DNA of 13,114 nucleotides from Phycisphaerales bacterium (GTDB lineage: Bacteria; Planctomycetota; Phycisphaerae; UBA1845). Below, piece after piece: positions 7,681 through 13,114 of this stretch. A program made the position numbers and the translations under genes. The notes below the pieces were generated by a model. The model was not told where the DNA came from, ran no database searches, and worked only from the letters and a program-made list of their open reading frames with translations. The stretch is taken from assembly GCA_030612785.1 (NCBI GenBank), contig JAUWNF010000037.1, positions 1 through 13,114 on the forward strand, read 5' to 3'. Positions within the stretch are counted from its first letter, which is position 1. Each line of letters begins with the position of its first letter.

Positions 7681-7824
7681 CTAATCCTTATGCCTCAGAC
7701 CCTTCGGCACCTCGCCGTTCTCGCGCATCTCGTTCAGGGTCTTAGCCCCGAGCAAACCCTCGCCCCGCGGCACCTTCCTGAGGTCGCCCTTCTCGATCTC
7801 CAAATGCTTGAGCAGGGCTGGCAT
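7681..7824 (-). CDS. Short reverse-strand hypothetical reading frame (47 residues), possibly a gene remnant
   Basis: Read on the reverse strand from ATG (complement of 7822-7824) to TAG at 7681-7683, this gives a charged product of 47 residues beginning MPALLKHLEIEKGDL. Third codon positions are mostly G or C, as in neighbouring real genes, and the composition is plausible for a soluble helical protein. The frame stays open further upstream, to about 8076, but that part looks non-coding (Pro/Arg/Ser-rich, no conserved feel). The element may be a small convergent gene or the 3' end of a decayed gene. I recognise no family. Confidence 0.25.
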   Translation of the reverse strand: MPALLKHLEIEKGDLRKVPRGEGLLGAKTLNEMRENGEVPKGLRHKD

Positions 7825-7937
7825 CGCGACCTTCTGACGCCCACCATGTGAATGGCAACACCACCAGCGCACGTGGAACAGCGAGGGGCAGGCCACGTCT
7901 TGGGACCTCCTTCGCGCCGTACTCAAGCGAGGAAGAC

Positions 7938-7956
7938 AGCCTGGCGGAACCAGGCT
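7938..7956. repeat. Perfect 7-bp inverted repeat (hairpin)
   Basis: AGCCTGG (7938-7944) and CCAGGCT (7950-7956) form a perfect 7-bp stem with a 5-nt loop. No T-run follows on either strand, so a terminator role is not supported. It could be an operator or a chance palindrome. Confidence 0.4.
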
Positions 7957-8241
7957 CGAACTTGGCCCGGCGAGCGTGTTCGGATATGCTTCCCGCAGAT
8001 CTGCTCGACGGTGCATTATGCTGGCCTTTCGCAATTGTGAGACCGGGCAGAACGGTGGCCGCGTTGAGCGATGCAACGGGCATGGCTCCTTACCGGCCGG
8101 AGGGATAAGTTCTGTTCCAGCAGTTGCTTATGCACGTGCTCCGATCGTATGAGGCCCGTGAGTTGCGACCGACGGCACGCGACGCCAACCAGCGCTCCCG
8201 GCCAGGGCGGGGGCCCGTTGAATGAGCTCCGTGGGGCGAGC

Positions 8242-9225
8242 ATGTTGCTTGAGGTCAACAACCTGTCTGTTCAGTTCACCAGCCACAAGAAGACCGTCCA
8301 CGCGGTCAATGGCCTCAGCTTTGCCGTATCGAAGGGCCAAGTGCTGGCCATGGTCGGGGAGTCCGGATGCGGCAAGACGGTGACCTGTCTATCGATACTC
8401 GGGCTCAACGCTGGCGCTACCGTAAGTGGAAAGATCAGCCTTGATGGCACCTGTATTTCGAACCTGCCCGAGAACGAACTACGCAGTTTCCGTGGCCGAC
8501 GCATCGCCATGGTCTTCCAAGACCCTTCCTCCTCCCTCAACCCTGTGACGAGAATTGGCAAGCAACTCACCGAAGTGATTCGATATCACCGGCGCGTCAG
8601 CAAGCAAGAGGCAACCAAGATCGCCATCGATGCTCTTCGCGAGATGTCGATACCTGCCCCTGAAGAGAAGCTGAACCAGTATCCCCACGAGCAGAGTGGT
8701 GGGACTAACCAGAGGATCATGATAGCCATGGCCCTTTTGTGCAACCCTGATGTCCTGCTCGCAGACGAGCCGACCGCTTCTCTGGATGCCACTGTGCAAA
8801 AGCAGATCCTCCAGGTATTCGGCAGGCTCAGGGAACAGCGCAACATGACCATTGTTTTTGTAACCCACAACCTTGGTCTGGTGCACAGCATCGCCGATCG
8901 TGTGTTGATACTCTATCATGGAATGCTCATGGAGGAGGGCGATACGTCGCGCGTCTTCCGAGACCCACTCCACCCATATACGAAGGCACTTCTGTCGGCC
9001 ATTCCCCTTGGCGGGCGAGACGAGGTCGTTGTGACCGGCGAGCCTCCTTCGCCTTTCGAACTCCCGACTGGCTGTCCCTACGCACAACGATGCCAAGAGC
9101 ACATGGGGATCGCGTGCGACAACACGCGTCCCCGGATTCTAGGACACGAACAGAAGATCAGTTGCCATTGGTTTGACCGCGCCGTCGCCGGCGAAGGAGC
9201 TCGAGAATGGCCAAGCGAACACTAA
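8242..9225 (+). CDS. Opp/Dpp-type ABC transporter ATP-binding protein (OppD/DppD-like)
   Basis: ATG at 8242 is preferred because it gives the family-typical beginning MLLEVNNLSVQF and a 327-residue product, the usual length. The upstream in-frame extension to 8071 is Cys/Arg-rich and unlike the family; TTG at 8218 is a minor alternative. Motifs in order are Walker A GESGCGKT (39-46), Q-loop Gln93, ABC signature QSGGT (151-155), Walker B VLLADE (171-176), D-loop SLD (180-182) and H-loop His209. A C-terminal oligopeptide/dipeptide-transporter domain follows, beginning HPYTKALL (244) and containing Cys278, Cys284, Cys292 and Cys308; the cluster resembles the Fe-S-type cysteines reported in some DppD proteins. 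It should power uptake by the permeases encoded downstream. The signature begins with Gln where LSGGM-type sequences have Leu. No second (OppF-like) ATPase is visible, so it may act as a homodimer or pair with a protein encoded outside the window. It overlaps the next gene by 19 nt. Confidence 0.9.
   Translation: MLLEVNNLSVQFTSHKKTVHAVNGLSFAVSKGQVLAMVGESGCGKTVTCLSILGLNAGATVSGKISLDGTCISNLPENELRSFRGRRIAMVFQDPSSSLNPVTRIGKQLTEVIRYHRRVSKQEATKIAIDALREMSIPAPEEKLNQYPHEQSGGTNQRIMIAMALLCNPDVLLADEPTASLDATVQKQILQVFGRLREQRNMTIVFVTHNLGLVHSIADRVLILYHGMLMEEGDTSRVFRDPLHPYTKALLSAIPLGGRDEVVVTGEPPSPFELPTGCPYAQRCQEHMGIACDNTRPRILGHEQKISCHWFDRAVAGEGAREWPSEH
9194..9199 (+). promoter_or_regulatory. Ribosome binding site of the substrate-binding protein gene
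   Basis: AAGGAG lies 7 nt upstream of ATG 9207, inside the 3' end of the ATPase gene. It supports the ATG at 9207 and the 19-nt gene overlap. Confidence 0.7.
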
Positions 9226-10811
9226 TCGCGACAGTCGGAATCCTTATCGTAGGCCTTGGGGTGCTGTTTTTCACCATCTTCCGTGACGGCTCTACTAGCC
9301 CAGAACAAGCGTTCTTGCGGGATATCCTGCGCCTACAGAATATGCAGATTGGCTCCTTTGACCCGCTGGACGCGTACCATGCCGGGCATATCCATGTCGT
9401 GAAACAACTCTACAATACCCTTGTCGACATCGATCTGGAAGGCAAGCCTATCCCTTCTCTTGCAAAGAGTTGGACGACCACGGATGGCAAGGCGTGGACG
9501 TTCACCCTTCGTCAAGACGTGTCCTTTGTCGATGACCCCTGCTTCTCGGAACTCTCCGAGCGACGCTTCAACGCCGAGCATGTCAAGTACAGTTTCGAAC
9601 GTCTGATGGCTGAGGAGTCGCAGTCGATGGGCGTTCCCTACTTTCTCAACATTGCGGGTGCCAAGGAGTTCCGAGCAGGCACCAGCACTGAGATCGCGGG
9701 CATTTCTGTGACGGGAAAGCACGTGATCGAGTTCAACCTTGTCGAACCCGACTACTCCTTTCCCTCACGCCTGACTCTTCCCTATGCCAGCATCGTTTCT
9801 TCGGTAGCTGTACGCCACTACGGAGCCGATTTTTCGCAGCATCCTGTCGGTACAGGTCCGTTCTTGCTGGTGGACTACGAACCAGACAAGCAGCTTGTCT
9901 TCAGAAAAAACGGCGAATACTGGGAACGCGAGGCCGGCACGAGGCTGCCCCAGATCGATGGGCTCAGCATAGCCTTGACCACGGACGATAACCGTGCCCT
10001 GCTCATGTTCAAGGATGGCCTGACGGATTTCCTAGAGATGAGTCGTCCCATGTACCACCAGTTTGAGGCCATGCAACTGCAAGCCGCGGCAGCCGTCGCA
10101 TCGCAACCTAATCCGCAGCTCAATTTCTACCTGTGCAACCTTAGCACACTCGATACACCTGCTGTCAGGCGTGGCATATCCCGCGCCGTGCAACGCAGTG
10201 CGATACAGCAGGTCCTTTCCCAGGAGGGGACCATCGCGCGAAGTCTCTTTCCGCCGGCACTTTTTCCAGACGTCAGCCACGACCAGGAAGTCCTCAGAAG
10301 CGATCGTAAGGAAGCCAAGCGGGTCCTCAAAGGGCTCCCTAAGCTACGCCTTGTCTGTTTCGAAGATGTCTTGTCCAGAGCAATTGCCGATGTGATTGCC
10401 GGGTCACTCAAGGAGTGCGGTGTCGAAACCGGCATCGAGGCGGTGCCGTTTCCCGTGCTTGTGGAGCGCCTCACAAACGGACAGTACGACCTCGTACAAC
10501 TCTACTGGGGACCCCTGTACGCCGACCCATGCCATTATTTGTCGCCTTTTCTGACTTCGTCTATTCCTCCGGCGGGGAACAACTTCAACAAGTACAGCAA
10601 TGCGGCGTTCGACACGGCCGTGGCCGAGGCGCAGCGCCAAGAAGGTGCAGCCCAACTACAGGCCATGCTGCGGGCAGAGCAGATCATCCTTGAGGATATG
10701 CCTTTTTTGCTGCTCTACTTCAAGAACACTGTAAGAGCGTCCAGTGGGAAGTTCGACATGCCGCTGCACCCGCTACAATACAGGCTCTACAAGTTGGCAC
10801 GTGCAAAGTAA
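9207..10811 (+). CDS. Family 5 extracellular substrate-binding protein, membrane-anchored (OppA/DppA-like)
   Basis: The ATG at 9207 has AAGGAG at 9194-9199. The 534-residue length is normal for SBP_bac_5 proteins, which bind peptides, nickel chelates and other small ligands outside the membrane. An N-terminal hydrophobic segment spans about residues 5-25 after Lys3-Arg4. It has no lipobox Cys and no obvious signal peptidase I site, so the protein may stay tethered by an uncleaved anchor. Family features are the early LYNTLVDIDLEGKPIPSLA region (68-86), a DGKAWTFTLRQDVSF strand pair, FNAEHVKYSFERL (121-133), VGTGPFLLVDY around 212-222 and the C-terminal YDLVQLYWGPLYADPCHYL region. The ligand cannot be predicted. 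In the operon it would hand the ligand to the two permeases. The stop is TAA at 10809-10811, with 15 nt to the next gene. Confidence 0.9.
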   Translation: MAKRTLIATVGILIVGLGVLFFTIFRDGSTSPEQAFLRDILRLQNMQIGSFDPLDAYHAGHIHVVKQLYNTLVDIDLEGKPIPSLAKSWTTTDGKAWTFTLRQDVSFVDDPCFSELSERRFNAEHVKYSFERLMAEESQSMGVPYFLNIAGAKEFRAGTSTEIAGISVTGKHVIEFNLVEPDYSFPSRLTLPYASIVSSVAVRHYGADFSQHPVGTGPFLLVDYEPDKQLVFRKNGEYWEREAGTRLPQIDGLSIALTTDDNRALLMFKDGLTDFLEMSRPMYHQFEAMQLQAAAAVASQPNPQLNFYLCNLSTLDTPAVRRGISRAVQRSAIQQVLSQEGTIARSLFPPALFPDVSHDQEVLRSDRKEAKRVLKGLPKLRLVCFEDVLSRAIADVIAGSLKECGVETGIEAVPFPVLVERLTNGQYDLVQLYWGPLYADPCHYLSPFLTSSIPPAGNNFNKYSNAAFDTAVAEAQRQEGAAQLQAMLRAEQIILEDMPFLLLYFKNTVRASSGKFDMPLHPLQYRLYKLARAK

Positions 10812-10813
10812 TG

Positions 10814-10819
10814 AAGGAG
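10814..10819 (+). promoter_or_regulatory. Ribosome binding site of the OppB-like gene
   Basis: AAGGAG lies 7 nt upstream of GTG 10827 in the 15-nt intergenic gap. It decides in favour of the GTG start. Confidence 0.7.
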
Positions 10820-10826
10820 TGCGAGT

Positions 10827-11702
10827 GTGGTTCGGCTGGCGATAACCAGGGTGATCCTGTTAGGCATCACGATCCTAGTGATCCCGGTCGTGCCCATCGT
10901 GATCATCTTCGCCGGCGTGAGTTCACCGGACTACGTCATCAAGGGAACGCTCAATCTACAAGCACCAGATGGTGCACAGCCGTCCTATGTGCTTGTCTAC
11001 TGGGAGTTCTTGAAGAGCATTGTCCACTGCGACTTCGGCATGTCGACCGCCAGCGGCCGGCCGGCAATGACCATTGTCCGTAACGGGTTCCTTGAGTCAG
11101 CCAAGATCATTCTCCCCGCCATCGTGATCGCCTGCGTTGCCGGAACCCTTCTCGGCGTGTGGTCGCACACGAGCCGATTCGGGGAGCGACTGTGGCGACA
11201 TAGCCGGTTCCTGTTCTTCATTCCCATCGTCATCTTCTCCTATCTTGCGGTATACGCCCTCAGCTACGTCGGCATCAGCGTTCTGTCGCCCATTCGATAT
11301 CTCCTGGCCGCCGTGATATTGGCCGTCTACCCAACCTATGTCATCGCGTCTGCTCTACGAAAGACGGTCGGTGAAATCCGCAAGAGCAGGTTCTTCAGAC
11401 TTCATCAGGCAACCGGGTTCTCTCCGTCGGACGCGTGGCGCGTCTTCTGCTGGAAGTTCCTGTTGATCGACTACCTGTCATTTGCCCTCAACCTTCTCAT
11501 CTTCATGTTTGGCTTTTTGTTCTTCGTCGAGGCACCTTTCGGAATCGATGGGATGGGGCAGAGGTTCATCCTGGCCGTGCACCGGTATGACTACCCCGTC
11601 GTAATCGGCTACTGCCTGGTTGCGATCCTTGTCATCGGGTGCGTCGGCTTTGTGATCGATGTCGCTAAGGCCGGGCTCGACCCCCGGAAATCGAATGTCT
11701 AG
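10827..11702 (+). CDS. ABC transporter permease, OppB/DppB-like (divergent)
   Basis: The start is GTG at 10827, with AAGGAG just upstream; the stop is TAG at 11700-11702. The 291-residue product is shorter than typical OppB/DppB permeases (just over 300). It has an N-terminal span (about 7-29), an external loop with CDFGMS (68-73) matching the DFG-S family mark, and further spans around 95-113, 128-150, 156-176, 214-234 and 257-278. The cytoplasmic EAA-type coupling loop that contacts the ATPase is recognisable but weak (ATGF at 195-198 and onward). The C-terminal marks VEAPFGIDGMG (234-244), YDYPVVIGY and LDPR (284-287) are clear. It should form the translocation pore with the OppC-like product. 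It overlaps the next gene by 8 nt. Confidence 0.88.
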   Translation: MVRLAITRVILLGITILVIPVVPIVIIFAGVSSPDYVIKGTLNLQAPDGAQPSYVLVYWEFLKSIVHCDFGMSTASGRPAMTIVRNGFLESAKIILPAIVIACVAGTLLGVWSHTSRFGERLWRHSRFLFFIPIVIFSYLAVYALSYVGISVLSPIRYLLAAVILAVYPTYVIASALRKTVGEIRKSRFFRLHQATGFSPSDAWRVFCWKFLLIDYLSFALNLLIFMFGFLFFVEAPFGIDGMGQRFILAVHRYDYPVVIGYCLVAILVIGCVGFVIDVAKAGLDPRKSNV

Positions 11703-12483
11703 GGCGCGCAGACAAGTCGTGCTTCTCATCGTCATGGGTGTCGTGCTCTGCGCGGCTTGGGCCATCGGGGCCTCTGAGGTGGGTCTGGCAAGCCGTGGCG
11801 ACAGCCTGACGGCACCGGACATGGACCACTTGTTTGGCACTGACCTCGCGGGCCGCGATGTTCTGACTCAAATCCTGCGAGCAACAGGCATCGCCGCTGT
11901 CACGGTGGGCGGAGTCGCCTGTACGGTTCACGTCGGCGGATTTGCAGTTGGCTTCCTCCTGGCGTACCTGCGCGGTCGTGTGTTCCGCGACCTTCTCGTT
12001 ACACTCATCCACTACTGGCTCACGCTGCCGGTGCTGCTGATAGCCGTGTTCGTCATGATTCTCCTCGGCTCTGGACAGCTAAAGTTGGCGATCATTCTCG
12101 CACTCATCCTCATACCGAGCCAGGCACTCTACGTCCATAGCCAACTGAGCGACGCCCGCAAGCTGGACTTCGTTCTGGTCAAACGAAGCCTGGGATTCTC
12201 AAGATTGAGGGTTGTGCGCCGCGACGTTTTCCCCTACGTTGAACCGTCGGTACGGGATTACACGTTGTCTCGCCTGCCGGAGATCCTGGTCATGGACTTG
12301 GCGTACAACTTCCTTGGACTTGGTGTGCAACCGCCTGACGCTAGCCTCGGCAGGATGCTCTTCGACGGCCTGCCCTTCATGTTTTCGGCCTGGTGGATAT
12401 GGGTTGGTCCGGCCGCATGTCTCTGCATCGCGGTGGCCGTTGCTACGGTCTTCACTGGGAGGACTAGACAGAATGGCATCTAA
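11695..12483 (+). CDS. ABC transporter permease, OppC/DppC-like
   Basis: ATG at 11695 is preferred. It overlaps the end of the OppB-like gene by 8 nt and leads directly into Arg-rich MSRARRQ and then the first membrane span (about 8-24). An in-frame ATG at 11659 would add 12 polar residues. The 262-residue product carries the OppC-type N-terminal mark HLFGTDLAGRDVL (45-57). Spans lie around 70-92, 104-124, 128-146 and 233-253. The EAA-type coupling loop follows RKLDFVLVKRSLGFSRL (155-171), and the C-terminal mark is NFLGLGVQPPDASLG (205-219). It pairs with the OppB-like permease. Its last 11 nt overlap the start of the SIR2 gene, whose Shine-Dalgarno lies inside this coding region, so the two are probably translated together. 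Confidence 0.9.
   Translation: MSRARRQVVLLIVMGVVLCAAWAIGASEVGLASRGDSLTAPDMDHLFGTDLAGRDVLTQILRATGIAAVTVGGVACTVHVGGFAVGFLLAYLRGRVFRDLLVTLIHYWLTLPVLLIAVFVMILLGSGQLKLAIILALILIPSQALYVHSQLSDARKLDFVLVKRSLGFSRLRVVRRDVFPYVEPSVRDYTLSRLPEILVMDLAYNFLGLGVQPPDASLGRMLFDGLPFMFSAWWIWVGPAACLCIAVAVATVFTGRTRQNGI
12457..12463 (+). promoter_or_regulatory. Ribosome binding site of the SIR2 gene, inside the OppC-like gene
   Basis: GGGAGGA lies 9 nt upstream of ATG 12473, within the last codons of the permease gene. It fixes the SIR2 start and supports translational coupling to the transporter. Confidence 0.7.
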
Positions 12484-13114
12484 CGCACTTTCACCCCTTA
12501 CCCCCTATGTCGACTTGAAGGAGCAGCGGGATCAGGTCATATCTGACATAAAGGCGTCTCACAGTGCGGGGAAGTTGGTGCCTTTCGTCGGAGCAGGCTT
12601 CTCATGCAACATCTCCAAAGCTGTCTCATTCGATAGCTTTATGGCACGCTTGTCAGGCGCTATCCAGCAGGCCCTTCCTGCGGAATACCGCCCGTCGAAC
12701 CTCGATTTGGCCACGGCCTTCAGCGGACATGCTAATGAGGCGATGGAATTCTTTGTGTGGTGTTGGGGACAATATACTGCGCGGAACGCGTCCCGCGCTA
12801 TGCAATATGAAAAAGGCTGGCACAAGCTCCAGAGGACAATCATCCAGCATTTTGATGATTGTTCGGATTTTCTTCGGATTGTGGAAAACGAATCAGCCTG
12901 GCAGCAGCACAAGATCCTCGTCAGCCTATTTAATGAGATCTTCACTACAAACTGGGATCATACGATTGAAGAAATGTGTCAGCACCTAGTCGAGCACGAG
13001 AACGGTAATTTGACATACGAAACCTACCGCTCTCGAAGCGACGGCAAATTGCATCCACCTTATGAGGCTGTTGAGGCTGACGGGCGCCGGGTGCACGTAT
13101 ACAAGTACCATGGC
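12473..13114 (+). CDS. SIR2-like NAD-binding/NADase-type domain protein (3' end missing)
   Basis: ATG at 12473 has GGGAGGA upstream (12457-12463) and overlaps the OppC-like stop by 11 nt. The frame is open for 214 codons to the window edge, so the protein is C-terminally truncated. SIR2 marks appear in order: VPFVGAGFS (36-44), the nucleotide-binding GAG-x-S loop; IFTTNWD (156-162), with Asn160 and Asp162 of the TTN-x-D motif; and KYHG (211-214), with His213 at the position of the catalytic His of the K-x-HG motif. Between them is a helical insert rich in Trp and Phe (about 76-150). There is no signal peptide or membrane span, so it is probably cytoplasmic. Proteins with these divergent SIR2 motifs include NAD-depleting effectors of anti-phage systems such as Thoeris ThsA, the DSR proteins and SIR2-linked Argonautes. 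An NAD-consuming role is inferred here; a deacylase or NAD-binding sensor is possible. What follows the domain is not visible. Base composition is lower in GC than the phage block. Confidence 0.85.
   Translation, partial: MASNALSPLTPYVDLKEQRDQVISDIKASHSAGKLVPFVGAGFSCNISKAVSFDSFMARLSGAIQQALPAEYRPSNLDLATAFSGHANEAMEFFVWCWGQYTARNASRAMQYEKGWHKLQRTIIQHFDDCSDFLRIVENESAWQQHKILVSLFNEIFTTNWDHTIEEMCQHLVEHENGNLTYETYRSRSDGKLHPPYEAVEADGRRVHVYKYHG

Larger units (their letters stand above)
7656..8241. other. 586-bp gene-poor region between phage block and ABC-SIR2 operon
   Basis: No convincing + strand gene is seen here. The only coding-like stretch is the short reverse frame at 7681-7824. The region also has a hairpin at 7938-7956 and an 8-bp palindrome GCACGTGC at 8132-8139. 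No integrase, transposase, tRNA or clear direct-repeat attachment site could be recognised. The promoter of the downstream operon must lie here or further upstream, but no good sigma-70-type pair stands out. Confidence 0.5.

Noticed and set aside
7938..7975. tRNA T-arm-like stretch on the reverse strand (GTTCGAGCCTGG followed by TTCCGCCA)
   Set aside because: The presumed T-stem does not pair and no cloverleaf can be built; the sequence is explained by a 7-bp hairpin.
8124..8153. Possible promoter TTGCTT - 18 nt - TATGAG with the palindrome GCACGTGC between
   Set aside because: Both boxes match the sigma-70 consensus poorly and the spacer is slightly long, so it cannot be told from chance.
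8071..8241. Extension of the ABC ATPase by 57 residues to an upstream ATG
   Set aside because: The added residues are Cys/Arg-rich and unlike the family; ATG 8242 gives the conserved N-terminus and normal length.
12564..12989. A 141-codon open frame on the + strand inside the SIR2 region, and a 128-codon frame on the opposite strand
   Set aside because: The frame starting at 12473 has a good ribosome binding site and all SIR2 motifs; these are shadows of it.

Overview
The window holds two blocks of genes, all convincing ones on the + strand. The organism is a high-GC bacterium. Heptanucleotide tandem repeats in the intergenic gaps resemble those of repeat-rich environmental bacteria such as planctomycetes and cyanobacteria, but this is only a hint and I cannot assign a taxon.

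Block 1 (about 1-7655, strongly GC-biased third codon positions) looks like the late structural part of a phage or resident prophage. It starts with the 3' part of a large virion-type protein with three tandem beta-rich repeats of about 100 residues (2-1654). Next is an 871-residue protein resembling phage baseplate-hub/tail proteins (1665-4280), then an unrecognised 440-residue protein (4425-5747). Two diverged paralogues of a small virion-type protein follow (5778-6416 and 6518-7213), and then a small membrane-anchored coiled-coil protein that may belong to a lysis module (7317-7655). Two gaps in this block carry three arrays of 7-bp repeats, the kind of sequence expected in a chromosome rather than in a compact free phage.

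A gene-poor stretch (7656-8241) separates the blocks. It contains at most a 47-codon reverse-strand reading frame and a small hairpin.

Block 2 (8242 to the end, visibly lower GC) is one tightly packed operon. It encodes an Opp/Dpp-type ABC ATPase, a membrane-anchored family 5 substrate-binding protein, an OppB-like permease, an OppC-like permease, and a SIR2-like NAD-binding/hydrolysing protein that runs off the right edge. Gene junctions are overlaps of 19, 8 and 11 nt plus one 15-nt gap, and the SIR2 start codon lies inside the end of the last permease gene. The SIR2 frame shows the GAG-F-S nucleotide-binding motif, the TTN-W-D motif and the K-Y-H-G motif.

SIR2 domains are common effectors in anti-phage abortive-infection systems. 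A SIR2 gene translationally coupled to a complete but divergent peptide-type ABC importer, next to phage structural genes, is the most interesting part of the window. It is a candidate for an undescribed sensing or conflict system. That function is inference; the gene order and motifs are read directly from the sequence.
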